Of a stretch of 64,000 nt of DNA, positions 1 to 11,212 are shown in pieces. Source of the stretch: Pseudoscleropodium purum (Eukaryota; Streptophyta; Bryopsida; Hypnales; Brachytheciaceae); assembly GCA_963969395.1 (NCBI GenBank), contig OZ017795.1, positions 9,610,001-9,674,000 of the forward strand, given 5' to 3'. Numbering within the stretch: the stretch's first letter is position 1; each line of letters starts with the position of its first letter. Position numbers and translations under genes: made by a program. Below the pieces are notes generated by a model. That model did no database searches, was not told where the DNA came from, and saw only the letters and a list, made by a program, of their open reading frames with translations.

Positions 1-1011
1 AGGATTCGGTAAGGTGGACACCCCCCAAACCGCCACTTTTTGTTATTCAAATTTTCATATTTCTATGTTGGGCAAGTGAAACGAGAGGTTCCAGTGCACC
101 AAAGAACATGACATTTGGAATCTGCATGCAAAAGTTATGAAGTGTCAAAGGTTTTTTTGGTAGATGTTGTAAAATCATTTATCTTCTGATAGGACATATT
201 GGTTTTGGAGATGTATGTAGAGTGATGATGGTAGTTTTGGGTTAGTGGCACATATGGAGGTACCTGTCATATTGGCACAACAAGCCATGTGATGAAGTGC
301 AATTTCATTTATCTAGAGGGTAAATAAATTTGAATATATCTTGTAATTTTGTCCTGCTCTAACTCAATATCATTGAATCACATCCCCCTATTGAGGTTAA
401 TATGGTCAATATTATAAATATGCCACTTTATTATAACTAGATAATGCTCAAGAGCTAACTAAAGAGGCATGAGAGTATTATGGGACATTATGTCAAGTCT
501 AATAATTTGTCACAAATTTTCATATTTGCACTTTTTGCAAAACTAAAGGTGTAGGAAAAGAAGGTTTGTATAATGAATCATAACACTTATCAAACTATCT
601 AATGGAATGGTGATTGACAAATTTGTCTTAAAAAGCAAACTTGACATAATGGAATCAACATCTACTAACTATTTTATAGGTTATCATGTATATTATTTTT
701 TATTAAGGCCAAATTCAATGTTTGAAGTAACTATGTAATTCAATTTTCCTATTCCAAATTAAGTGTCCAATCCTAATTGGACCTCATATTTTTTTTATGG
801 TTTTAAAGACTTTTTTTAATCTAATTTTATTAGCCAATTTGTAAGTGAATACTTGTAATGGTCTTTGATAGTATAAAATTTGAAACCTTCTCAATTTATT
901 GCTTTTCACAATATGGACAATGAAATTGGTATCATTCAAATGTTTTCAATAACACTATGGACACTTATTTCAAGATAGAGTGAGTACAATACAATAAATT
1001 TTCAACCTACA
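1..1011. other. AT-rich intergenic DNA, no gene seen
   Basis: There is no convincing reading frame here. A stretch at about 172-300 resembles a diverged stretch at about 27850-27985: both have 'ggagatgta' early, a 'ggt.agtgg.a.at.tggg' core and 'agccatgt' near the end. This marks an old dispersed repeat. Confidence 0.5.
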
Positions 1012-1015
1012 TTAA

Positions 1016-1944
1016 TCCCTAAAAGACATTGTCCCTTTGAGAGACAAATGGGATTTTAGGGCAGGTACCTACGGGCTGAATTTTTGTCGTGATTTTGTGA
1101 CACTTTTTAGAAGATAGAAAAATTGATAAGCTTTATGAGAGTATAATTTTTTTCACAATCAGTGCCCGGGAACAATAGTTATGACCAAATAAGCTCAAAT
1201 GAGGGGACAAGGGGCAATCTGGGCAGCAAAAAAAAGTTTGCAAAAATTTGAAGTTTTTCTTAAAAATATTTTTTTCTCATTGATTACATTTTTGTCTATC
1301 CAAAAAGCTTTGATTAATTTCATTTGGATTTGATATGAGAAAGTTATGGACATCCTTGTTTTTTTGGTAGTTAGAACATCTTGAAAAAATAACTTGTAGA
1401 ATTCATTTCTGAATGAAATTTTTCAAATTTTTCAAATTTTTTTATTTTACATGGTTTAGTTTACTTGTTAGAACAATCTCACCATTGGAATTAGTGCATT
1501 TTAATTCCATCTAAAATATATGAATATTTTAGATTTTCTTTCAATCTCATACCTACTTCTACTTAACAATTCTTTTAAGAATAAAAATTAAGTTTTTTTG
1601 AATTTCTTTTTTTTCCCTAGACTCTCAACTCAATTCTCCACTATAAAGATTTAAAGCTCAAAACTCTGTAGTGCAAAAATTTTTAGTTAAAAATGTTCAA
1701 AGTCAAAAAATCCAGTCCTACAATGTGCTCAAAAATTTGTTTTTTCCACTTTAAATGCAAATATCTTGCAATTTGTGCAGTGAAAAATTCTGAAATTTTT
1801 TCCACACCTTTTTATACTAGTGAGGTGTAAGATCCTATGGTTAGATGAGAAAAAAAAATAATTAAATTTTTTTTGTACTCTTTGCTATAAAAATGACAGT
1901 TTTCAGTGTTTTTTTGACAAAAAAAGGCCTTGGTCCATTAAGGG
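1016..1944. mobile_element. TTAA-flanked piggyBac-like MITE, 929-bp subfamily
   Basis: A non-coding element of 929 bp sits between TTAA at 1012-1015 and TTAA at 1945-1948. The left end reads TCCCTAAAAGAC and the right end, read inward on the other strand, CCCTTAATGGACCAAGG. The interior aligns by eye with the element at 13126-14052: both hold 'atatcttgcaat', 'agatcctatggtta' and 'aaaagctttga' in the same order. There is no transposase frame, so it would need a transposase in trans. The class assignment rests on the TTAA site and the CCC-type ends only. Confidence 0.65.
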
Positions 1945-1948
1945 TTAA

Positions 1949-2876
1949 CTTAATTATTTTGCAAATATTACAATTAATTTGACTTTGGTAGTTTAGTGTT
2001 AGACACAGTAATAGGATAAATCAGTGTACATGTAGTTAACAGAGAGTTAGAAACTAAATTATGGTAGGAAGTTCTAAAAGCGCCCACCTCCTTAAATGTA
2101 CACTGCATGTACATGTTGCTTTTTTGTAGCCTTCAATCATGTGCAGTGTACATTTTAGAGCCCTATGCCACTTCAGCTTCAAAATTTCATAACCAATTCT
2201 AAAAAGCTCCAAAAAATATGAAACAACCTGGGTTACATGCTAGTTCTACTTGTCTTTCAAGGAAAAAATTTTGAAATTTTTTTGAAGAAGTTTCACCTCC
2301 CCCAAAATCAGTTTATGGTCGGTTTATGGACCTCCTACCTTAGCTGTGCTTGCACGTTACCTTGTCCACAAGCTGGCCCTCTGTGCTGCTTTGTGACACC
2401 TATGAGATCACGTCTGTTGACGACTTTCATCAATCTCCAAAATCACAGTAAGCAAACATCTAAAAACGTGCAAGAACCATATCATTAAGACAGCAACAAT
2501 GGTCATTCAAAGCTTTGCCTACACTTGCTGTATGTACACACTGATGCAATAGCCTCAGATCTGTGACAAAGCTTAGACAAATAGGTGAGAATTTTCAGCA
2601 AAAATCACCAGATTGTAAATAGACATTCAACATCCTTCATTAAATCACACTGACGACGAAGAATTGGTAGTATGTAAATTAGTGCGTGTTATGGCGTGAT
2701 GTTATGACCTTCTCATTGATTTGGGTGTTAAGTGTAAGCTCTGTCTCTTCCTTACATATTGAAGGCCTGATGAAAAATTCTATCCATTCGGTGCATTTTT
2801 CTAACTAGTAAAACTAATCCAGGGTCACATTTGAAGAAGGAATCCCCGCCACAAATAAAAACGGTGCGTAAGATTT
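1949..2876. other. Intergenic, 3' side of the Kazal gene
   Basis: No gene is supported. The short reading frame at 2237-2488 has no recognisable domain and starts from a non-ATG codon. A small inverted motif recurs at about 2097-2150 (gtacactgcatgtac and its near-complement). Confidence 0.4.
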
Positions 2877-4814
2877 TTAGGGTAATCCAATCACTATAAG
2901 TAAACCTGCCAGCACAAGCCACACCATGTGTACCAATTGTAACGACTGAGCTGCGTGAAGGCCCAAGTTAGCTTTCACGCCCCCATTCCATATGTCACAG
3001 TACCCCTCGTGGGCTACCTCCACTTCCGCACACTTGGCTTCCGCCTCACCGCACCAGTAGGTGACACCATCCGAGCCGCAAACACTGCACATCCACAGTC
3101 CATTAATTGCGTTAGTAAGCTTAGCATGTTTTCCTTTCTGAGGGTCTGGATATTCATGAAATAAATGCTTTTTTGTACAAGTTACAAAACGCCAGGGATA
3201 TCTTACATTGCTTGCGAGTGAATCTAATTTAGAGGGTAATTAAACTGAATTTAAGGACCTGATTTCATCTCCTATTGACTGACGCCTGTTAGCAAACTCA
3301 TCTCTTCCCATCAACACGTACTTAATTAGTTGGCCTGCAATTGCCAACTAATTGGCCTAGCTTGGTATATTCATTCGTCTATGGCCACTGATCGTTTCAT
3401 CGAAATGGGGTTTGTCTACTCTCCCTTCAACGGTGGTTTACAATCTCCAGCTTTGGGTACAAGAGTCAAATTCTCTTGAGATCAAAGTTATATTAATATG
3501 CAATAATCTCGTCTGCAATCATTCGAAGTGATCGCTCCAGAGTTCTTTCGAGATCTCCAAATGAAAGGACTGTCCTGTATGTTATAGTTATTTGAAACGC
3601 TTAAAGTGACGCATTAAGCAGTATCCTCTAAGGTACATATCGAGCCAATTGTTATCACAAATGATATCCAGAGGAAGGAGAGGGTACTTAATGAAACGAT
3701 TTTATGGAAATGTAAATTGTAGGATCGTTGAGGATGCGGAGCTTACGGATCAGCTCGGAAGCAGTTCACCGTGCACAAGGGCTCCTTTTCCGCATGAGGG
3801 TCACCTGTCCACCGTAAAATACACAAAGAGGAGAGCACGTTAAAGTTGTTTGTAAGCTTTGCTTTTACTAAGTTTTTTTTGTTCGAGGTATTTGAGAGAG
3901 GGTCTTTTGGAAAATATAGGTTAAGGAGCGCCAAAATTGAAGCGCTAACTCATATACCTTTTGGAGGTCTTTTCAGATCGGCTTCGAGGCCACTGCCTTT
4001 ATAACTCCCATTCTCTTCTCCGCAGAGCTGAACCCAGAAACCAGAAACCACATCAATGAGATCGAAACACTCATACAAGTGTCGCTCTTGGAAAACATAA
4101 AACAAACCCCTCCTTTTAACGTCACTTTGGTATTCCATGCTTCGGTGATACTTCTATGACGGAGACCAAACAGGAAAAAACTATATATTGTAAACCATGA
4201 TACTAATCCTAACAGCAGCGCACACCACTATATATTCTTCCATTCATTCGAACAATCATCCATAAACCTTACAAAGGCAGCAAATCTTTGACGTCGGTTC
4301 AACAATGAAAAAGCTACGTAACGGTACCGAGAGCTCAAGAATTTGAAAAGCTTGTCCCTGTGAAAATGCAATTCTCAACCACAAATTGATGCTGATTGAA
4401 CACAAAGTTTGATAAACTGGTGCAGAACACGATCAGCCATATTCTCAAGTTCTTTGAATCAGCATTCCACAGTACTGTATGTACGTGGTGGTGGCGAAGC
4501 TAGCCATGGTTCAAACAAAAATCCAAAAAAAAGAAATAAACCACAGATCAGACCTTCTACTACATGTAATTGACCAAGACGAGCAGAAGCAAGCTACAGT
4601 AGCTTGTAAGTAGACCAAAGACGGGACGCGTTCATAATACCAGAGAGAAAGGATCATCGCAAGCGACGTGTTGTTGCAAGCGCCCTTGTTCCACCCTTCC
4701 CACAAAGACCTCCTCCGACGCTACTGCAGCAGTGTCCACCCCGCCGATCACCAAGCTCACGACAAAGAGGCCCAAAACGATCAATACACACCGCCGCCGC
4801 AGCATCGACTCCAT
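2877..4814 (-). CDS. Kazal-type serine protease inhibitor, plant membrane-ended type
   Basis: Four exons join in phase: 4814-4641, 4027-3958, 3804-3747 and 3084-2877 (510 nt, 169 aa). Residues about 9-26 form a hydrophobic signal peptide. The Kazal core follows as CTVNCFRADP (end of exon 3) running into VCGSDGVTYWCG (exon 4), with later cysteines in AKC and GYC. The C-terminus, LQLVHMVWLVLAGLLIVIGL, is hydrophobic and matches the tail of Arabidopsis Kazal-type proteins, so the product should be secreted and end as a membrane anchor or GPI signal. The family inhibits serine proteases; the target is unknown. The ATG at 4814 is chosen because it opens the signal peptide; an in-frame ATG lies three codons later. 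Donors are GTATTA, GTATAT and GTAAGC, and all acceptors are AG. Family identity is firm; the short exons 2 and 3 rest on phase and motif match. Confidence 0.85.
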
Positions 4815-5900
4815 AACGATTGCAGCAGCTTCCAAGCTCCGCCAGTTACAAGCAAGCGCCGCGCTCTCGGTCTCCTGCACAAGAGTTTCTACATCTATTC
4901 GATCTATCTCACAGGGAACCCAAAATATCAATAAGCCTCCTTATAATTATCACCCTTTCGCTTCAATTTCCTTCCCCCTCTCCAGCCCCAATCTACTGTA
5001 TATCACCCCCACCAGATGCCGCCAGTATGTGGCACAGCAGGCTCTTCCTATTCCATGCTCCCAAAGTGCAAGTGTCCGAACTGCACCAGTGGTCGCCAAG
5101 ATCTGCTGATCTCCGATCCTTAATGAATTAGCTCGGTCTGTCCGATCCCACAACAGCCGCCCCTGGCATTACCCTCCAATGCAGTGAAGGATAATCGAGT
5201 TACCCAAACAGGAGCAACCCAACAGCCAATTTCGCTTCACATTGCCAGAACCAGTCGCCTCACATGCGAAACATCATCGCACGTATCACCAATTAAACTT
5301 TGCGAGACATCTCATCAAATGAAACCTAATTCTACACACGTACGAGCGAGCTCCGGCCTGTTTTAATTCCGAGGATCGAGATCGAGAGAGCTGAGCAAGA
5401 TGAGGCCTCCCCCAAAGCGCGTCTCTAATAGCTTTTGACGACATAGATCTATCTATGTAGCAGCTGGAAGGGTGGCATTAATTGCTCGCTTGGTCAATTA
5501 TACTTTACATTAATTGCTGCTGCTTCCGGAAGCCCTTCATCGCCGGCTATCGATGTTTGGCAGGAGCTGGCCCGGCGGTACGTACGCTTGCGCAGGTTGT
5601 ATTGTAACTTGGGATTGCATGTGATATGTTAAGAAATGAATTGGGCTCTCCACTGATCGATTTCCGTCGGGACGTGAGGCGAGGGGAGGGTCTGAGGGAG
5701 GCGGACGCGCGCAGGCGACGTCTTGGGGGGGGGGCTGCTCCCGAGGCTCTTTTGAAATTTCGAATTGCGTTGGAGGCAGGTTCGGGGCACTTTCCGGTCG
5801 TTGGAGGGTGCAGCGTGTGGATCATGGTATGGATATTTATGCATGTATCAATGGACCTCAATTCATGTATCTTCTACGTCAAATGCAACAAAAAAAACCC
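4815..5900 (-). promoter_or_regulatory. GC-richer upstream region of the Kazal gene
   Basis: Base composition rises sharply at about 5530-5830, with many CpG and a short G run near 5725, against the AT-rich surroundings. It lies upstream of the minus-strand Kazal gene and probably holds its promoter and 5' UTR. Open frames here on both strands look like composition effects; no domain is visible. Confidence 0.4.
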
Positions 5901-5949
5901 ATGTTGTACCCAAATTGCACTTCTCAAACCTTTAGATGGATGACAAGTT

Positions 5950-6771
5950 TTAGAATTTGAGATAGTATTGCTGTAATTAAGCAAATTTGTTTGATATGAA
6001 TTATGGTGTGTGGGGGAGTTTGTTTTGTTTTTTTCTGTAGGAGATTTATAATTGAAGTTGGGTGAAGTGAAAAAATGAAATTCAAATAAAGTATGTAAAG
6101 TTATAATAGGTTTAAGTTGAATTGATAGATATTATAAAATAGTAGTCTATGTTCAATGTCTTGTCATTGAACATTGTACACTAAGCTCTTACTTATTTTC
6201 AAGACTTTATTAACCTTTATGAAATCTGCTTAGTTTGAGACATTCAATCTTAGGGGCTTTTTTCCCTAAAGGATAGAAGGTATTTTTCAAGTCAAAGAAA
6301 TTGTCAAATACTAATAATTTTTGGTGCATTGACTAAAATTGAAAATTATTTTTTGAACTCCAACCATACAAAAGTGCATGAGATTATTAGGTTAGTGTGT
6401 TTAAAAAAATTAGGGCATTTGATTGTAAGATTATATCATTTGATTATTTGAAGTTTGGAAAAAAAAATTGAACCTATTGGACTAGGATAACAAACTTTGA
6501 ACCTTCTTTAATTAAAACAACTATATAAAAATAAGGATTTACACCATTCATTAGAATAACTTGTTAGATATACGTGCAAAACTTTAGAAACAAATGAGGG
6601 GGCTACCTTACTCTAAATCACTGTTCAATATACAAGGAGGTTAAATAATCTAGCAATAAAGAGTTAGCCATTTATTTTGATGATTTCTTGTGTATCATAA
6701 AATTTGTTTCTTGAAATCCAAATAGTGAAGATAGAATCGAACATTTAGAATATATAGAAAAAATTCAAAAC
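5950..6771. other. AT-rich intergenic DNA flanking the LTR element
   Basis: No gene. The last part, before 6777, together with DNA from 11213 on, appears to be a degraded copy of the 929-bp TTAA family that was split by the LTR retrotransposon: past the insertion comes a 'gtagattataagatta..gtgtttgaagt' motif that the family also carries. Confidence 0.35.
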
Positions 6772-6776
6772 CTTTG
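6772..6776. repeat. Target site duplication, left copy (CTTTG)
   Basis: CTTTG directly before the LTR at 6777 matches CTTTG at 11213-11217 directly after the second LTR, as expected for integrase-mediated insertion. Confidence 0.9.
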
Positions 6777-6998
6777 TGTAAGAGTATAGATGTCAAAACA
6801 AACATATACTACTGAGTAAAATATAATATTAATCCATAAATTAAGTTTACAATGAATAAGTGTTTACTTATATACTAATCTCTATCTAGCTTTTACTTTA
6901 ACTAACTAAAAGTAAACTTTAAGTTCTATCTTTGAACTGAAGTTATCTTAGACTAGCGAGTGTACATCCGAGCTTCTAACTAGGCTTAGCCCATGACA
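6777..6998 (-). repeat. 3' LTR of the chromovirus
   Basis: 222 bp, same length as the other LTR. It differs near 6837 (T for G), in 'ctctatctag' (A for G) and in 'taactaggct' (A for G). The first difference falls inside the self-priming segment, so this copy pairs less well with the primer site than the 5' LTR does. Confidence 0.92.
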
Positions 6999-7000
6999 TA

Positions 7001-7020
7001 TGCCTCCTCCTCCTCCTCCG
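7001..7020 (-). promoter_or_regulatory. Polypurine tract
   Basis: On the minus strand a GGAGGAGGAGGAGG tract ends a few bases before the 3' LTR (TGTCATGG...). This is the usual place of the plus-strand DNA primer in LTR elements. Confidence 0.7.
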
Positions 7021-7047
7021 TAACTAAGAAGGGAGGAGAAGATCTGC

Positions 7048-9735
7048 CTAAGGAACAACTAAGCCTACATCTCGCAAAGAGCGCTCATAATCATCCAAGG
7101 CCACTACATCTTGAAAATGATGTAATGGTTCCCAAGTGGGCTCGGGCTAGCCAAGCCATTTCACAAGTAATTGCCAACTACGTCCTCGGCGCCGATGTCG
7201 CAATACCCGTTCAACTGTGTACTCGCCGTCATTATCAGTAGTGGCATCTGAAGGATCTAGTGGATTGTGCAAAACAATACCAGGCTCATTATCATGTGCC
7301 AATTGAGAAGGCAAAGGATCCGCTCTTGCCGTCTTAACCAAACTCACATGGAAAACATGATGAATACCGGGAGGAGTATTCAAACGAACCGCATGTGTAC
7401 CAACACATTCAAGCATGCGATAAGGAAGGGCAATCCAATCGAGCTTCTTGATCGGCCGTGTTGTATTGATGTTCTTCAATTTCAACCAGACACGGTCACC
7501 CGGACGAAAGACTTCGGCTACGGAACGTCGTGCGTTAAATTGACGTTCTTGATTTTCTTGCGCAATTGCCATTGCTGTTTTCGTCATATCAGCACTATGA
7601 CTCCATTGCTCAACAAGCTTACGTCCCTTCTCTGCCGGTAATAAGGAAGATCCTTGCTCCTCAGGTATGGTAAAATCCATGAGAGATTGATGAAAGCCGT
7701 GAGTCATAAAAAATGATGACATACCTATGAACTGCGTTACCCGATTATTCAATGCCATCATTGCTATTGGCAATTGAAGAGCCCAATCGTCTTGTTCAAA
7801 TGCAATGAAGATGCGAAGGTATGTTTCAAGCTCTTGATTGGTACGCTCCGTTGCACCGTCCGTCTCTAGATGAATGGCTGTCGACAATCTCCGTGTGATC
7901 TTCAACAATCGACACACTTCTCCCCACATCATACTCACAAATTGACTGCCGCGGTTGGAAACGATTGCGGTCGATAGTTTGTGATGTTGAAAAACTTGCT
8001 CTAAGAGTTTTTGAGCCACATCAATAGCACGAATTTCCTTCATTGGCATAGCAATGATGGATTTGGACAAATGGTCCATCACAACTAAGATATTCGTATA
8101 AGTGTTACTTGGTGTCAAGCTGGTAATAAAGTCGATGGAAAGTTCCGTCCATATCCGTGCGGGAATTGGCATAGGTTTTAATAAACCTTGCTTTTGCTCA
8201 CGCCAAATCTTAGATTTTCCACAGACATTACAATTTCGTACAAATCTTCGAACGTCTTGAGTCATTCCAGGCCACGTATATTCGCGTGCAAGCAAGTCTC
8301 GTGTTCCTTCACGACCTGGATGTTCAGCCAATGGTGAATCATGAATAGACTGAATCAATCGCGTTCGAAGTGGTTCGTACGCCGATATCCATATTCGTCC
8401 ACATCAACGTAGCCGATGGGCTCCATCTACAGAGCATTCACTAACTGTGATCGGTAGGCCCCATTCTTTTGGTAGTCGGCGCTCGCCATCCATAACAGCC
8501 TTCCGCATCTTCCAATATCGATGATTCGTTTTGAGTCCAGCATCCCACAATGCAATCATCTCTGCGTCTGCAAATGGACATATGGGACGTGGTGTCATCA
8601 TTGACTCCGTAGCCGCGATTTCCTTTTCCGAATCCGCATCGCCATCTTTTATCCATGCGGATTTTGCAACCACTTTCAAAGCGTTACCATCTCCTTCCAA
8701 TAGTTGATGATGCCGGTTCATGATCCGATCATCATTCATATTGTTGGGAGTGTCTTGTTCGCGACGAGAAAGTGCGTCTGATTGAACTTGCTCTCTTCCA
8801 GGTTTATGCACTATCTCAAAGCTAAAGTCATTCTACTCATAAGCCCAACGCATTTGCCGCTCTCCCAAATGTTGCTTCTTTCAGAAATAAGCCAAATTAC
8901 GATGGTTTGACCATACCTCAAAATGTTGTCTAGCAAGCTCCGTAAGAGTCTTGCGTAGTACCAATAGTTGATCCTTGGACATTTGGTATAATGGCATTGC
9001 AGGGATGTCGTTGTTGGTCTTCCCTTCAACAAGATTGATTTCGTGATCGACCCCTTTCCTGTGTGGCGGTAACGACTTCGCGTCTTGCCGATCGAAGGCA
9101 TCAATAACTGGCATCAACCAGTCTGGAGCATGTTGCGCAGGATCCTTGTACACCTTCTGTTGGAGCGTCTTCTGAATGTCAACCAAGCTAGCAGTAAAAA
9201 TCTGTACAAATTCATCGCTAGCTTGCAAAGTCCGGATTGTTGCTGCCTGTATTTCTCGAATTGGTTCTGATATAATGGGTCGAGTCTTGATGATCATCTT
9301 AAAAGGCTTCCGAATGCAAACCTCATCTTTAGCAGGTCGAATGCTAGCGTCATGTCGCTCCATCCAGCCTTTTCCAAAGATGACATTATCAATTTGTCTG
9401 GGAATAACATATGCAACAATCCTTTCTTCTATACCGTTGATATCAACTTTAAATGTTGCTATGCGTTGAATCATATGTTGCTCCTTTATGGTTGTAACTT
9501 GTTCGAGGGGTCTTGGTTCGATTGGTGAAGAATCTAATCCGTTCTTCTTAACAAATTGCTCAGACACAGTTGCGAAGCATTGGCATCCAGAGTCGCATAA
9601 AGCACGAGTGGATAAAATTGAATTGATCAAAATATCAATGTACATACCATCCGTGTCAAGATTCTTATGTGAACGCCAACTTTTCAACTTCAACAACTTG
9701 CCTACACGCTTTTGACTGAGTTTTTCGCCGAAAGC
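7048..9735 (-). pseudogene. Chromovirus pol, RT core deleted, several stops
   Basis: Reading from 9735 downward. A retropepsin-like part comes first (ALCDSGCQ, about 9600). The first residues of reverse transcriptase follow (LPPHRKGVDHEI ... QLLVLRKTLTEL). The frame then jumps at about 8925-8937 into the end of RNase H (HFEVWSNHRNLAYF), so the whole RT core with its YxDD box is missing. Next come the RNase H tail IVHKPG...SDALSRR, the integrase HHCC zone (CNVC), the core with SIDF and ERTNQELE, and a chromodomain (YTVERVLRHRRR ... LVKWLG). The second catalytic Asp is Asn (IVSNRG, codon 7956-7954). Stops lie at 8883-8881, 8835-8833, 8406-8404 and 7149-7147, the last inside the chromodomain. 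All of these are in one frame, and translation past them still gives family-like sequence to the TAG at 7050-7048. Gag and pol are in different frames. Confidence 0.9.
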
Positions 9736-10799
9736 TACTCGTTTTCCGATCCCATCTCAGAGTCAAAAGTCTCCACCTCTTTGACCTCCTCTATAACAAC
9801 ATTACTCTTCTTTTTGACTGCGCGCACCTTCGTGGTCTTCTCCGCGTCTTCTTTTTTAATCTTTCCTTGGGCATTACCCTTCTTTGACAAACAATCATTC
9901 GCGCGGTGGCCACGCTTCAAACATAAAAAACATCGACCTTCATGTCGGCACTTTTCTTGTTCATCTGGCGTTAGGCGTCTTCGAAGCTTTCCTACTTGAA
10001 CGGTAGGCGTCCAATCCATCTCATCTCCATCGGGCCACACGTGATTTGTTGTTGCGATCGGAGATGCATGGCCTTTCTGATATTGAAGGCAATCGAGTTG
10101 AGAACCAACTGCCAACAAAGCCTGCACAAAAGTGCCGTAGTGAACATACGTGACGGGCCCGATCATCGCGCGTTGCATCTCCACGTTGAGAGCACCTCAA
10201 AGATATCCAATTTTCACCATGTCAGGAACCATGGTAAGCTGACTTTCACCAAGCTCTTTCTCAAACTTGGGCAAAAATGTTGCAAACGATTCTCTGCCTT
10301 GCTTCATCGCCTGAAGCCTATTCAACGCCCACGCTGCTGCATTTGGGTCGATAAAAATGCTGTCAAGATGCTGAACAAAAGTTCTTGCATCAGAGTCCGG
10401 TTGGTTTTGGTAGAATGATACTACCATCAACTACGCTTTTGCCTCCATCCTAGTGAACAAATATGCCGCTTGGTCTTGGGGTGTCTTGAGTACTGTCCCA
10501 TCAATTCGAAGCTTATTATCAGCTTCGACCTTCCACATCAGGTATCTCATCCGACTACCATCGAACTTCGAGATGTCCGGCAATTGTTTACGCAACGAAG
10601 GAGCAGTAACTCCATACTGCTGTTGTTGCAAAGATTGCGGCATCATCTGTGACGAAGATGGACCTCCCAATTGCTTTTTAGCAAGTTTTGAACACAACCT
10701 CATAATCTCCCGTCGATAGTCCTCCTCCGTATATTCTTGTTGTTGCTGCTGCTGCAAGATCTCCTCGTTCTCCTCGTTGAAAAGTGCGCTGTCTTCCAT
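9735..10799 (-). pseudogene. Chromovirus gag with zinc knuckle, two stops
   Basis: The frame opens at the ATG at 10799 (MEDSALFNEENEE), passes a glutamine-rich stretch and a capsid-like region (KFDGSRMRYLMWKVE ... LGESQLTMVPDMVK), and ends with a CCHC knuckle CFLCLKRGHRANDC followed by a basic tail. In-frame stops lie at 10433-10431 (TAG) and 10199-10197 (TGA); the frame continues cleanly on both sides, so they are point mutations. The TGA fits CGA to TGA decay at a CpG. Confidence 0.85.
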
Positions 10800-10977
10800 C
10801 TCCAAAAAGTAGACACGCCTCAACCAACATCTTCAAGCTTCGCAAAGCTTTCCTTTGCGTCCCAGTTCTGTAGTCGTCTCCTATCGTTACTACGAGGGTG
10901 GATAAAATCCTCAATCAGCTCGTCCAAGTTTTGCCGTTTGAAAAGCAAGGGTGGATTAAGCCCCTTCAAAGAGAGAG

Positions 10978-10990
10978 AATTTCTGGATTA
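10978..10990 (-). promoter_or_regulatory. Primer binding site, self-priming type
   Basis: Directly inside the 5' LTR the minus strand reads TAATCCAGAAATT. It has no tRNA 3'-end complement starting TGG. It is a perfect 13-nt complement of AATTTCTGGATTA inside the 5' LTR (11056-11044). In Tf1-group elements the 5' end of the RNA folds back on such a site to prime reverse transcription. Confidence 0.7.
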
Positions 10991-11212
10991 TGTAAGAGTA
11001 TAGATGTCAAAACAAACATATACTACTGAGTAAAATATAATATTAATCCAGAAATTAAGTTTACAATGAATAAGTGTTTACTTATATACTAATCTCTGTC
11101 TAGCTTTTACTTTAACTAACTAAAAGTAAACTTTAAGTTCTATCTTTGAACTGAAGTTATCTTAGACTAGCGAGTGTACATCCGAGCTTCTAACTGGGCT
11201 TAGCCCATGACA
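10991..11212 (-). repeat. 5' LTR with TATA box and self-primer segment
   Basis: Read on the minus strand this is the promoter LTR. A TATATAA box lies at 11088-11082, and about 32 nt downstream begins AATTTCTGGATTA (11056-11044). The predicted transcript start thus coincides with the segment complementary to the primer site, giving U3 about 11212-11057 and R-U5 about 66 nt. Confidence 0.88.

Larger units (their letters stand above)
6777..11212 (-). mobile_element. Ty3/gypsy chromovirus, full-length but defective
   Basis: The 4,436-bp LTR retrotransposon has two 222-bp LTRs (TG...CA) that differ at three positions by my comparison, about 98.6% identity. The coding order on the minus strand is gag with a CCHC knuckle, protease, start of reverse transcriptase, end of RNase H, integrase and chromodomain, which makes it a chromovirus. 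The reverse transcriptase core and most of RNase H are deleted. At least six in-frame stops and an Asp to Asn change in the integrase triad rule out autonomy. A 13-nt match between the 5' LTR and the primer site suggests self-priming. The nearest relatives are probably the Tcn1/Tf1-type chromoviruses of fungi and non-seed plants; that is inference from architecture. Confidence 0.93.

Noticed and set aside
5547..5943. Coding gene in the GC-rich block at 5.6-5.9 kb
   Set aside because: Both strands stay open because of base composition; the translations are low in complexity and have no domain.
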